From CBDIHH01 sp965279095 (GTDB lineage Bacteria > Pseudomonadota > Alphaproteobacteria > Caulobacterales > Caulobacteraceae): DNA of 64,000 nucleotides. How positions within the stretch are numbered: position 1 is the stretch's first letter; every line of letters begins with the position of its first letter. The notes under the pieces are model-generated. The model searched no databases and was not told the origin of the DNA. It saw only the letters and a program-made list of their open reading frames with translations. The stretch covers positions 434,001-498,000 of the forward strand of contig CBDIHH010000006.1 of the NCBI GenBank assembly GCA_965279095.1, in the 5' to 3' direction. This document shows, piece by piece, positions 8,823 to 17,100 of this stretch. The position numbers were made by a program, and so were the translations under genes.

Positions 8823-10103
8823 TCAGACCCTCAGCAGGTCGCGGCGCGCGAGCGGCCGGGAGAAGAGGGCGGCGAGATCCCCGGCCTGGTCGAAACCGTG
8901 GACGGGCGAGAACACCAGCTCAATGGACCACTTGGTGGTCATCCCCTCGGCCTCGAGGGGATTGGCCAGGCCCAGGCCGCAGACCACCAGGTCCGGCCGC
9001 TCGGCCCGGCAGCGGTCCAGCTGACGATCGACATCCTGGCCCTCGCTGATGAACAGGTCGCGGGGCAGGGCCTCGAGCTCTCGGGAGAGCAGGCTGCGGT
9101 TGAGGTACGGCGTGCCGACCTCGACAGGCTGCATGCCCAGCTCCGACCACAGGAATCGCGCCAGGGGCAACTCCAGCTGCGAGTCGGGGAAGAAGAAGAT
9201 GCGCTTGCCGTCCAGGGCCCGGCGGTGCCGCTCCAGCGACCGCTTGGCGCGCTCACGGCCCGGCGCGGTGACCCGCCGGAAATGCAGGGGGTCCACGCCC
9301 CAGGCGTCGGCGGCGGCCTTCAGCCAGGCTGTTGTGCCCTCGGCTCCGAAGGGGAACAGCGCTTCCAGCCTTTCGGCGCCGCGGGCCTCCAGCTTCTGGG
9401 CGGTGTCGCCGAGGAACGGTTGGGCGAGCAGGAACTTGGTTCCCGGCCCGATGGCCGCGATGCCGTTTGATCGCCGGGGGGGGAAGAAGTTCACCGGTCC
9501 CACGCCCAGCTCGTCGAACAGGCGCCGGAACTGGTCTTCGACGATGTCGGGCAGGGCGCCGACCACCAGGAGCGAGGCCGGCGCCGTGGCGGGCGCGGCG
9601 GGCGCCTCGTCCAGCAGGGCCGAAAGGCAGGCGTCCTCACCCTGGGTGAAGGTGGTCTCGATCCCGCTGCCCGAATAGTTCAGCACCCGCACCGTTGGGG
9701 CGTGCTTGACCGACAGCCGCTGGGCCGCGCGGGACAGGTCGAGCTTGATCACTTCCGAAGGGCATGAGCCCACGAGGAACAGCAGGCGGATGTCCGGGCG
9801 CCGCTCCAGCAGGCGATCGACCACCTGGTCGAGCTCCTCATTGGCGTCGGCGAGGCCCGCGAGGTCGCGCTCTTCCATGATCGCGGTGGCGAACCGGGGC
9901 TCGGCGAAGACCATCACGCCCGCGGCCGATTGGATCAGGTGGGCGCAGGTGCGCGAGCCGACCACCAGGAAGAAGGCGTCCTGGATCTTGCGATGCAGCC
10001 AGACGATCCCCGTCAGGCCGCAGAACACCTCCCGCTGGCCCCGCTCACGCAGCACGGGACGACCCTCGGACTCACGGGCCTGGGGCGGCGCCAGAACGGT
10101 CAT
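8823..10103 (-). CDS. bchN: Light-independent protochlorophyllide reductase subunit N, BchN
   Basis: BchN is the alpha subunit of the dark-operative protochlorophyllide reductase core. The 426-residue protein begins MTVLAPPQARESEG. Cys28 (EVFCGLTG), Cys53 (SRTCAHL) and Cys114 (VGSCPSEV) sit where the three cysteine ligands of the NB-cluster are known, complementing Asp36 of BchB. The start at 10103 overlaps the bchF stop as ATGA; the open frame continuing upstream is a shadow of bchF. It forms one operon with bchB, bchH and bchL, so the whole enzyme is co-expressed. Confidence 0.96.
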   Translation of the reverse strand: MTVLAPPQARESEGRPVLRERGQREVFCGLTGIVWLHRKIQDAFFLVVGSRTCAHLIQSAAGVMVFAEPRFATAIMEERDLAGLADANEELDQVVDRLLERRPDIRLLFLVGSCPSEVIKLDLSRAAQRLSVKHAPTVRVLNYSGSGIETTFTQGEDACLSALLDEAPAAPATAPASLLVVGALPDIVEDQFRRLFDELGVGPVNFFPPRRSNGIAAIGPGTKFLLAQPFLGDTAQKLEARGAERLEALFPFGAEGTTAWLKAAADAWGVDPLHFRRVTAPGRERAKRSLERHRRALDGKRIFFFPDSQLELPLARFLWSELGMQPVEVGTPYLNRSLLSRELEALPRDLFISEGQDVDRQLDRCRAERPDLVVCGLGLANPLEAEGMTTKWSIELVFSPVHGFDQAGDLAALFSRPLARRDLLRV

Positions 10104-10783
10104 GCGGGGAGGCCCGGGCCGGCGGCGCCCGCAGCCTTGAGCCGGGCCTCGTCCAGTCGCGCCGCGCGCAGCTTGAGAACGAATTGCGTGGCGTTGATCA
10201 CATAGGCCGCATAGGCGGCGACCGCGATGAGCATCTGCTGGCGGGGCGAACCCCAACCCTGGAACAGGGCGGCGAGATAGGCGGTCTGCAGGCCCAGCAC
10301 GAGCATGCTGAACGCGTCCTCCCAGAAGAAGGCGGGCGCGAACAGCCACTTGCCGAAGACTTTGAATTCCCAGATCGAGCCGGTGATCATGATCGCGTAG
10401 AGGGCGATCGTCTTGACGATGATCGAGGCGGTGGCGATCTCGTAGCCCCGACCCGTGTAGAGATAGCGCAGCACCAGCCACAGGCTGACGGCGAAGATCA
10501 GGAACTGGAGCGGCGCCAGCACCCCCTGCACGATGGTCCAGCCCGAGGCGTCGCGCCGGGCCCGTTCCTCCGGCGTGTAGAGCGGCGGCCGCGCGCGGCC
10601 GGCGAACACTTCCACCGAATGCATGCCGATATGGGCGGGCCAGGGGCAGGAGGAGATCCGCTCGATCCAGTCGTCCAGCCGCGAGCCGGAGCGCAGGGCC
10701 TGGCCCCAGAGTTCAGGAGAATCGTCGCGGTTCGGGCCCGACCGAAGGCCTTCATTCCCCCGCGTGGAAACCCTGATGTTCAT
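10100..10783 (-). CDS. bchF: 2-vinyl bacteriochlorophyllide hydratase BchF (with N-terminal extension)
   Basis: BchF hydrates the C3 vinyl group of chlorophyllide on the way to bacteriochlorophyll a. The family core is clear from about residue 65: PPLYTPEERARRDASGWTIV, QGVLAPLQFLIF, then several helices with GSIWEFKVFGKWLFAP and FFWEDAFSMLVL. The family is usually about 160-175 residues; from the ATG at 10783, which has a GGAG eight bases upstream, this protein is 227 residues, giving roughly 50 extra N-terminal residues. An internal ATG at 10624 (MHSVEVFAGRARP) would give the normal length but has a poor ribosome site. It is the first gene of the operon running to puhA. Confidence 0.92.
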   Translation of the reverse strand: MNIRVSTRGNEGLRSGPNRDDSPELWGQALRSGSRLDDWIERISSCPWPAHIGMHSVEVFAGRARPPLYTPEERARRDASGWTIVQGVLAPLQFLIFAVSLWLVLRYLYTGRGYEIATASIIVKTIALYAIMITGSIWEFKVFGKWLFAPAFFWEDAFSMLVLGLQTAYLAALFQGWGSPRQQMLIAVAAYAAYVINATQFVLKLRAARLDEARLKAAGAAGPGLPA

Positions 10784-11164
10784 TGCTGAACTCCACGGAC
10801 CAATGTCCCGTTAACGCGACGGTATGGCCCTCCCCAACCACTGTCAAGGCGCTGGAACGTCCAAATAAGTTGACAGATTGGCGTCCCTGCCAGAGGCTTC
10901 ATTGGGCCACCCGGGTGTCGTGAACGGCCGCGACAACAGGCCTCGATCCCCGTGTGTAAGAATCTGTGGAGCCCCCCTTACGCTCCCTTAGAGATTGGGT
11001 AAGGTATCGGTCTGAGCTCTCTTCTGAGCCCAGGTTTTCCGAGTAGCGTTCAGAGTAAGACGCGCCAGCGGTTTTAGCGTCAGTACAGCCTGGTGCGACG
11101 GTGCAACGTCACCAAAAGCTCCCGAGATCGGGGGAGCATAGGGAAGAGAGCCAGGGGGAAAACG
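10784..11164. other. Divergent intergenic region bchF / aerR
   Basis: I find no credible gene in these 381 bases between the divergent bchF and aerR. The bchF-proximal half holds the promoter and PpsR-like boxes described separately. A further palindrome, TGTCG (10916-10920) with CGACA (10931-10935), has ten bases between its arms and so does not fit the PpsR spacing. The aerR-proximal half (about 10990-11100) is noticeably less GC-rich and probably contains the aerR promoter, but I cannot assign -35/-10 elements. The aerR ribosome site AGGGGGA is at the far end. Confidence 0.6.
10819..10875 (-). promoter_or_regulatory. Probable bchF operon promoter with two abutting PpsR/CrtJ-like boxes
   Basis: On the minus strand TTGACA (10847-10842) is followed after 17 bases by TACCGT (10824-10819), a plausible -35/-10 pair in front of bchF. 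Two 18-base near matches to the PpsR consensus TGT-N12-ACA overlay it: TGT-N12-ACG at 10842-10859 and CGT-N12-ACA at 10858-10875. Each differs from consensus at one outer base. Together they make a long inverted repeat, CTGTCAA (10841-10847) and TTGACAG (10870-10876). A repressor here would cover the -35 region, the classical mode of PpsR action. The promoter is inferred. Confidence 0.6.
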
Positions 11165-12043
11165 ATGTCTGCTGAGCATGTTTCATGTCGCGGTGGATTG
11201 GCCCTAGAGCGGGGGGAGATGCGAAGCGCCGCGGCGATCGCCTTCCAGACGGCCAATTGTGGTCGGGTTGATAGACCCGGGCCGCAGGACACCGCAGCCT
11301 TGCTAGCAAAGATGGTCCAGGGGCAGATTATTCCGCGGCTGATGCGGGCCCATAAGCCCCATCCGACGCCCGCTCACGATGGTGGTCTTGATCTGGGGCC
11401 TGGCGCGCGGTTCACCGACGCCTTCGCCCTGATGGTTCTGTCGAACGAGGTCGACGAACTTCTGAAATATGTGCGTCAGCTCATGAAGAGCGTCCTGACC
11501 TCGGAATTTCTCTATTTCGAGTTCTTGACCGCTGTAGCCCGGCGGCTGGGAGACTATTGGAACGACGACGCCATCTCCCTGGCCGAGGTCACCATCGGCC
11601 TCGGGCGGCTGCAACAGGTGGTGCGCAAGCTCGATCTGAAGGCGCACGACGCCATGCACGACGGCGCGGCTGATCGCTCGGCCCTGTTCGCCTCCTGCGA
11701 GGGGCAGACGGAATCCTTCGGCCTGGCCCTGGTGGACGACTTCTTCTATCGGGCCGGCTGGCACACCTGCGTGGAGCCCTCCGCCAGCTGCGGCCAGATC
11801 GAGACCGCGGTCGGTCGCCGGTGGTTCGACCTGTTCGGCCTGAGCGCGAACTGCAGCGTCAGTTGCGACGCCCAGCTTGAAGCCGTGGCGTCGACGATTA
11901 TATCAGTGCGACGAGTGTCCAGGAATCGCGACATAACCGTCATCGTCGGCGGACGTCTGTTTCACGAACATCCGGAACTGGCCTCGACCGTGGGAGCCGA
12001 TGCAACGGCCTGCGGCGAGAGCGTCGCCCTGCTCGCAGTCTAG
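11165..12043 (+). CDS. ppaA: AerR/PpaA-type cobalamin-binding photosynthesis regulator
   Basis: AerR (Rhodobacter capsulatus) and PpaA (R. sphaeroides) are B12-binding antirepressors that modulate CrtJ/PpsR and are encoded next to it. This 292-residue protein has an N-terminal helical part with the family segment LMKSVLTSEFLYFEFLTAVARRLGDYWNDD and a C-terminal cobalamin-binding-like Rossmann part (SFGLALVDDFFYRAGWHTCVEP, FGLSANCSVS, DITVIVGGRLF). The ATG at 11165 (MSAEHVSC) follows AGGGGGA, which decides the start over an in-frame ATG at 11093. The classic DxHxxG B12 motif is not seen, as is normal for this family. It lies directly upstream of ppsR. Confidence 0.9.
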   Translation: MSAEHVSCRGGLALERGEMRSAAAIAFQTANCGRVDRPGPQDTAALLAKMVQGQIIPRLMRAHKPHPTPAHDGGLDLGPGARFTDAFALMVLSNEVDELLKYVRQLMKSVLTSEFLYFEFLTAVARRLGDYWNDDAISLAEVTIGLGRLQQVVRKLDLKAHDAMHDGAADRSALFASCEGQTESFGLALVDDFFYRAGWHTCVEPSASCGQIETAVGRRWFDLFGLSANCSVSCDAQLEAVASTIISVRRVSRNRDITVIVGGRLFHEHPELASTVGADATACGESVALLAV

Positions 12044-12114
12044 CGCGCGGGGCTCATGGGTATGGAGCTGGTGGGAGGTTGATCGGCAAGTCGGTGATCA
12101 CGGACGCTGGTTTC

Positions 12115-13557
12115 ATGGCTATGAACGCAAAGGCCTCACTCAATTCGGGAACCATCCAGCCGTTCCAGCGCGACTTGCTGAGCGAATTGGACCCTGCTGT
12201 CTGCGCCCAGGCGGTCGCGGCCAGCGGCGATCTCGTGCTGATCATCGACGGCGAGGGGGTCATCTGTGACCTCGCCCTGAACAGCGAGGAACTCGCCCGC
12301 GACGGGGTCAGCGCCTGGCTGGACCGGCGGTGGGCCGACACCGTCACCGACGATAGCCGCCACAAGATTGACGAACTGCTTCGTGACGCCCGGGCCGAGA
12401 GCCCGACGCGCTGGCGCGAGGTCAATCACGTCTCCCCTTTCGGGGACCCCTTCACCGTCCGCTATCTGGTGATCGACGCCGGATTGCAGGGACGGATGAT
12501 CGCCATCGGCCGCGATCACCGGGCGACCGGGGAGATGCAGCAGCGGCTCATTCGCGCCCAGCAGGCCATGGAACGCGACTACTCGCGGCTGCGCGACGCG
12601 GAATCCCGCCACCGTCTGCTGTTCCAGATGTCCGGCGAGGCGGTGCTGATCGTCGATGTTTCCACGCGCAAGGTGTTGGAGGCCAACCCCGCCGCCGACC
12701 TGCGCGCCGGCGTGGCCAAGGGCGGGCTTGTGGACCAGCCCTTCGCGAGAATTTTCGACTCGGACAGCCATGAGGCGGCGGTGTCCCTGCTGACCGTGGC
12801 CCAGTCCAGCGCCCGCAGCGGGCCGACCCAGGCGACGCTGAAGTGCAATGGGCGCGAGTCCACGGTCTCGGCCTCCCTGTTTCGCCAGGACCGGGTGTCG
12901 CTGTTTCTGGTCCGCCTGTCTGCGGTCGCCGACGCCGAAACCGCCGCCCCCGACGCCGGGTCCAAGGCGCTGGAAGTGCTGGAACGGCTCCCTGACGCCT
13001 TCGTGGTCACCGACGAGGCCTTGCGCATCGTGACCGTCAACGCCGCCTTCCTCGACCTAGCCAGGGTTGGGAGCAAGGAGCAGGCCAAGGGCGTGCCCCT
13101 TGATCGTTTCGTGGGGCGGCCCGGGGTCGACCGCAATATCCTGTTGGACAGCCTGCGCACCCATGGCTCGGTCCGCAACTTCAACACCGTCCTGCGCAAC
13201 CAGTACAATGAGCAGGAAGACGTGGAGATCTCGGCGGTCGCCCTCCCTGACATGCCCGAGCCCTGCCTGGGATTCACCATCCGAAGCGTCGGGCGCAGAC
13301 TCTACGACAACGGCCGCACCGCCCCGGGGCTGAAGCGCTCGGTGGAGGAATTGACCGAGTTGGTCGGTCGCGTAGCCATGAAAGATCTCGTGCGCGAGAC
13401 CACCGAACTGGTGGAGCGCCTGTGCATCGAGGCCGCGCTGGAGCTGACCGGCAACAACCGGGCCTCGGCCGCCGAGATCCTCGGCCTCAGCCGCCAGAGC
13501 CTCTATTCGAAACTCCACCGCCTCGGCGTGGGAGACTTCGCCACCGGCGAAGGCTGA
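12115..13557 (+). CDS. ppsR: PpsR/CrtJ transcriptional repressor of photosynthesis genes
   Basis: PpsR/CrtJ binds TGT-N12-ACA sites and represses photosynthesis genes under aerobic or high-light conditions. The protein has an N-terminal PAS-like region, a helical linker (QQRLIRAQQAMERDYSRLRD), two further PAS domains and a C-terminal Fis-type HTH (NNRASAAEILGLSRQSLYSKLHRLGV). The cysteine before the HTH (ERLCIEAALELTGNN) matches Cys424 of R. sphaeroides PpsR. At the position of Cys251 (RLLLCQI there) this protein reads SLFLVRL, with valine. The start is uncertain: ATG at 12115 or 12121 lacks a good ribosome site, while a GGAGG sits directly against a TTG at 12079. Confidence 0.94.
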   Translation: MAMNAKASLNSGTIQPFQRDLLSELDPAVCAQAVAASGDLVLIIDGEGVICDLALNSEELARDGVSAWLDRRWADTVTDDSRHKIDELLRDARAESPTRWREVNHVSPFGDPFTVRYLVIDAGLQGRMIAIGRDHRATGEMQQRLIRAQQAMERDYSRLRDAESRHRLLFQMSGEAVLIVDVSTRKVLEANPAADLRAGVAKGGLVDQPFARIFDSDSHEAAVSLLTVAQSSARSGPTQATLKCNGRESTVSASLFRQDRVSLFLVRLSAVADAETAAPDAGSKALEVLERLPDAFVVTDEALRIVTVNAAFLDLARVGSKEQAKGVPLDRFVGRPGVDRNILLDSLRTHGSVRNFNTVLRNQYNEQEDVEISAVALPDMPEPCLGFTIRSVGRRLYDNGRTAPGLKRSVEELTELVGRVAMKDLVRETTELVERLCIEAALELTGNNRASAAEILGLSRQSLYSKLHRLGVGDFATGEG

Positions 13558-13581
13558 GTCCGGCCCTTCACGTCGTCCGCA

Positions 13582-13599
13582 TGTCAAACCAGATTGACA
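13582..13599. promoter_or_regulatory. Perfect PpsR/CrtJ operator (TGT-N12-ACA) upstream of bchG
   Basis: TGT at 13582-13584 and ACA at 13597-13599 are separated by exactly twelve bases, with the extended arms TGTCAA and TTGACA forming a near-perfect palindrome. The site is about 30 bases before the bchG ATG. An additional half-site TGTCAA begins at 13608. It would let PpsR control the bchG-bch2-bchP operon. Match to the consensus is read directly; occupancy is inference. Confidence 0.8.
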
Positions 13600-13628
13600 C
13601 CCCCAGATGTCAATTGTAGCGTTTTGGC

Positions 13629-14555
13629 ATGGCTGAAGTGGTGGTTTTAGGCGCGCGAAACGCTGGGCGGCGATCGGTCCCGTCGCCTTCCGCACTGCTG
13701 GAACTGCTCAAGCCGATCACCTGGTTCGCGCCCATCTGGGCCTTCATGTGCGGGGTGGTTTCCTCGGGCGCGTCCCTTAAGTCCGGATGGCCGGTGGCCC
13801 TGGCGGGCATGGTTCTCGCCGGCCCGATGATCTGCGCCACCAGCCAGGCCGCCAATGACTGGTTCGACCGGCACGTCGACGCCATCAACGAGCCCAACCG
13901 CCCGATTCCCTCAGGGCGCATGCCCGGGCGTTGGGGCCTGTGGGTGGCGATCATCTGGACGGTGCTGTCATTGACGCTGGCCTTCGCCCTCGGTCGCTGG
14001 GTGTTCGGGGCCGCTCTGATGGGCATGGCTCTGGCCTGGGCCTATAGCGCCCCGCCCCTGCGACTCAAGCAGAGCGGCTGGTGGGGCCCCGCCACGGTGG
14101 CCCTTTGCTATGAAGGCCTGTCCTGGTTCACCGGCGCCGCGGTCATGGACCGGTCGCTCCCCGATGGCCGCATTATCGTGCTGGCCGCCCTCTACAGCCT
14201 GGGCGCCATCGGCATCATGGTCCTGAACGATTTCAAAGCCGTCGAAGGCGACAGCCGCATGGGAATCCGCTCAGTCCCCGTGGACATGGGCGTCGAGAAC
14301 GCCGCCTGGATGGCCTGCATGATCATGGGCGCGCCCCAGGTCGTGGTCGTCGTGCTCCTGGCCAACTGGGGCAAGCCCTTCCATGCGGTGGCGGTGGCGG
14401 CGTCTCTGGCGACGCAGGCGCTGCTGATGACCCGGCTGTTCAAGGATCCGCGCAAATACGCGCCCTGGTACAACGCCACGGGCACCCTGCTCTATGTTCT
14501 AGGCATGCTCGCCAGCGCGCTGGCTGTTGGCGCCATTCTAGGAGGCCGGTCGTGA
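13629..14555 (+). CDS. bchG: Bacteriochlorophyll synthase BchG
   Basis: BchG is the membrane prenyltransferase that esterifies bacteriochlorophyllide a with geranylgeranyl or phytyl diphosphate. The 308-residue UbiA-superfamily protein has about eight or nine helices. It shows the first aspartate-rich prenyl-diphosphate motif NDWFDRHVDAINEPNRPIPSGR (about 76-97, written here in part as its key residues D77, D80, D84) and the second, DFKAVEGDSRMGI. No strong Shine-Dalgarno precedes the ATG. The PpsR box lies just upstream, and the end overlaps the next gene as GTGA. Confidence 0.96.
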   Translation: MAEVVVLGARNAGRRSVPSPSALLELLKPITWFAPIWAFMCGVVSSGASLKSGWPVALAGMVLAGPMICATSQAANDWFDRHVDAINEPNRPIPSGRMPGRWGLWVAIIWTVLSLTLAFALGRWVFGAALMGMALAWAYSAPPLRLKQSGWWGPATVALCYEGLSWFTGAAVMDRSLPDGRIIVLAALYSLGAIGIMVLNDFKAVEGDSRMGIRSVPVDMGVENAAWMACMIMGAPQVVVVVLLANWGKPFHAVAVAASLATQALLMTRLFKDPRKYAPWYNATGTLLYVLGMLASALAVGAILGGRS

Positions 14556-15895
14556 AACCTTCTCCCCTGGGCTGGATCGGAATCCTACGCCTCGGCCTTG
14601 TGCAGGCCGCCCTGGGCGCAATCGTCGCCCTGACCACCTCGACCCTCAACCGGGTGATGGTGGTGGAGGCCGCCATGCCGGCCATGCTTCCCGCCGCCCT
14701 GGTGGCCTGGCACTACGCCATCCAACTGTCGCGGCCCCGGTGGGGCTATGCGTCGGACATGGGCCATCGCCGCACGCCATGGATCATCGGTGGCATGGGG
14801 GTGCTGGCGCTGGGCGGCGTGATCGCCGCCGACGCCGCGGTGATGATGGCGCACGCCCCGGTGCTGGGGGTGATCGTGGGCCTGGTGGGCTTCACCCTGA
14901 TTGGCGCCGGCGTGGGCGCCTCTGGCACATCGCTGCTCGCCCTCCTGGCGGTGCGGGTGGCCGAGCCGCGCCGGGCGGCGGCCGCCTCGATCACCTGGGT
15001 GATGATGATCGTCGGCATCGTGGTCACCGCGGGGGTCGGCGGGGCCATGTTGCAACCCTATTCCGAGCAGCGCCTGGCGATGGTGGCCTCGGCGGTGTCG
15101 GGCATCGCCTTCCTGGTCACCCTGGCGGCGGTTTGGAAGGTCGAGGGCGAGGGCGGCGGGCTTGAGCCGGCCGTGGCGTCTCCCGGCCCCAAGCCACCGT
15201 TCAACCAGGTCATCGGCGAGGTCTGGGCCGACCCGCTCGCGCGCCGCTTCACCATCTTCATCTTCGTCTCGATGCTGGCCTATAGCGCCCAGGACCTGAT
15301 CCTCGAGCCCTTCGCCGGTCTGCTGTTCGGCATGACCCCTGGCCAATCGACACAGCTGTCGGGGCTGCAGCACGGCGGCGTTCTGCTCGGCCTGATCCTG
15401 GTCGGTCTGGCCGGCTCACGCGTTTCTGGCGACCGGACCCTGTGGATGCGGCGCTGGACGGTGGCCGGCTGTATCGGCTCGGCCCTGGCCCTGGGGGGGC
15501 TGGGGGCCGCCAGCCTGATCGGCCCGGCCTGGCCGCTGGCGCCGACGGTTTTCATCCTGGGCTTCGCCAACGGGGTGTTCGCCGTCTCCGCCATCGGCCT
15601 GATGATGGGTCTGGCCGGCGCCGACCGGCAATCGCGCGAAGGCGTACGCATGGGGGTCTGGGGGGCCGCCCAGGCCGCCGCCTTCGGGCTTGGCGGTTTC
15701 CTGGGCGCAGCCGGCGTGGATGTGCTGCGACACCTTCTAGCGCACGGCGAATACGCGTTCCTGATCGTGTTCTCGCTCGAGGCCGTGGTCTTCTTCGTCG
15801 CCGCCCTCCTGGCCACCCGGCTGGAGATGGGCGCCCGTGCCGCGACCGCCGCCCCGGCCGTGTCCGACCAGATCCAGTTCGGGGGCGCTCGCTGA
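14552..15895 (+). CDS. PucC/BCH2-family transporter between bchG and bchP
   Basis: This 447-residue, roughly twelve-helix protein belongs to the PucC/LhaA/BCH2 family, whose members lie between bchG and bchP in many purple bacteria and act in light-harvesting assembly or pigment handling. It shares the family segments LTTSTLNRVMVVEAAMPA, YASDMGHRRTPWIIGG and AYSAQDLILEPFAGLLFGM with LhaA at the other end of the cluster. The GTG at 14552 overlaps the bchG stop and is preceded by AGGAGG, so it is the convincing start. Its stop overlaps the bchP start (TGATG). Confidence 0.9.
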   Translation: MKPSPLGWIGILRLGLVQAALGAIVALTTSTLNRVMVVEAAMPAMLPAALVAWHYAIQLSRPRWGYASDMGHRRTPWIIGGMGVLALGGVIAADAAVMMAHAPVLGVIVGLVGFTLIGAGVGASGTSLLALLAVRVAEPRRAAAASITWVMMIVGIVVTAGVGGAMLQPYSEQRLAMVASAVSGIAFLVTLAAVWKVEGEGGGLEPAVASPGPKPPFNQVIGEVWADPLARRFTIFIFVSMLAYSAQDLILEPFAGLLFGMTPGQSTQLSGLQHGGVLLGLILVGLAGSRVSGDRTLWMRRWTVAGCIGSALALGGLGAASLIGPAWPLAPTVFILGFANGVFAVSAIGLMMGLAGADRQSREGVRMGVWGAAQAAAFGLGGFLGAAGVDVLRHLLAHGEYAFLIVFSLEAVVFFVAALLATRLEMGARAATAAPAVSDQIQFGGAR

Positions 15896-17100
15896 TGCCG
15901 ACCGCCGCTGAAGAGACCTTCGATGTCGTCGTGGTCGGGGGAGGCCCCGCCGGCGCCACCGCGGCCGAGGACTTGGCCCGCCTCGGGCGCTCCGTTCTCC
16001 TGCTCGACCGGGACGGCCGGATAAAGCCCTGCGGCGGCGCTATTCCGCCTCGGCTGATCCGCGACTTCGACATCCCCGACCTTCTGCTCAAGGCGCGGGT
16101 GACCTCGGCGCGGATGACGGCGCCGTCGGCCCGCGAAGTCGACATGCCCATCGACGGCGGCTTCGTCGGGATGGTCGACCGCGACCAGTTCGACGAATGG
16201 CTGCGCGAGAGGGCCGCCGCCGCCGGCGCCCGCCGCCGCACAGGGCTCTTCGAGCGGATCGAACGCGATGCCGACGGGACCGCCGTGGTCTGCTACCGGC
16301 CCCGCGGCGCCGGCGCGAAAGAGGACCAGGTCCGGGTGCGCGCCCGGGCCGTCATCGGCGCCGACGGCGCCCGCTCGGAAGTCGCGCGCCAGACGATCCC
16401 CAGCGCCAAGCGCATGCCCTATGTGTTCGCCTATCATGAGATCATCCGGTCGCCCGCCCAGTCGGACTCCGGGTTCGACGCCAAGCGATGCGATGTCTTC
16501 TATCAGGGTCGGCTGTCGCCGGACTTCTACGCCTGGATCTTCCCGCACGGAGAGACGGCCAGCATCGGCGTGGGCAGCGCCCGCAAGGGCTTCTCCCTGC
16601 GCGGCGCGGTGCGCGACCTGCGCGCGGCCACGGGGCTCGAAGACTGCCAGACCGTCCGCACGGAGGGGGCGCCCATCCCCCTTCGCCCGCTGAGGCGCTG
16701 GGACAATGGCCGTGACGTGGTGCTGGCGGGCGACGCCGCCGGGGTGGTGGCGCCGGCGTCCGGGGAGGGGATCTACTACGCCATGGTCGGCGGTCGGATC
16801 GCGGCGGAGTCGGTGGAGGCCCTGCTGGCGACGGGCAAGCGCCGGGCCCTGGCCACGGCGCGCAAGCGGTTCATGCGCTTCCACGGCATGACCTTCTGGG
16901 TGCTGGGTGTCATGCAGCACTTCTGGTACCGCAGCGACAAGCGCCGCGAGCGGTTCGTCTCCATGTGCGCCGACCCGGATGTCCAGAGGCTGACCTGGCA
17001 AGGGTATATGAACAAGGAGCTGGTGCGCGCGGACGCCGGCGCCCACGCCCGCATCTTCGTCAAGGACATGCGCCATCTGCTGGGCATGTCGGCCCCATGA
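15895..17100 (+). CDS. bchP: Geranylgeranyl reductase BchP
   Basis: BchP reduces the geranylgeranyl tail of bacteriochlorophyll (or its diphosphate) to phytyl. The 401-residue flavoprotein has the N-terminal dinucleotide motif VVVVGGGPAGATAAE (about 11-25), the KPCGGAIPP loop typical of the family, the GADGARSEVAR motif and the C-terminal FAD motif DVVLAGDAAGVVAPASGEGI. The ATG at 15895 is coupled to the preceding stop. The end overlaps the next small gene by four bases. Confidence 0.95.
   Translation: MPTAAEETFDVVVVGGGPAGATAAEDLARLGRSVLLLDRDGRIKPCGGAIPPRLIRDFDIPDLLLKARVTSARMTAPSAREVDMPIDGGFVGMVDRDQFDEWLRERAAAAGARRRTGLFERIERDADGTAVVCYRPRGAGAKEDQVRVRARAVIGADGARSEVARQTIPSAKRMPYVFAYHEIIRSPAQSDSGFDAKRCDVFYQGRLSPDFYAWIFPHGETASIGVGSARKGFSLRGAVRDLRAATGLEDCQTVRTEGAPIPLRPLRRWDNGRDVVLAGDAAGVVAPASGEGIYYAMVGGRIAAESVEALLATGKRRALATARKRFMRFHGMTFWVLGVMQHFWYRSDKRRERFVSMCADPDVQRLTWQGYMNKELVRADAGAHARIFVKDMRHLLGMSAP

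Noticed and set aside
10804..10821. TGT-N12-ACG as another PpsR box between bchF start and promoter
   Set aside because: One outer base is wrong and the inner arms CCC/GCG have none of the usual CAA/TTG character; chance is more likely.
10916..10935. TGTCG...CGACA palindrome as a third PpsR box
   Set aside because: Spacing between the outer triplets is 14, not 12 bases, and the inner arms do not match the known sites.
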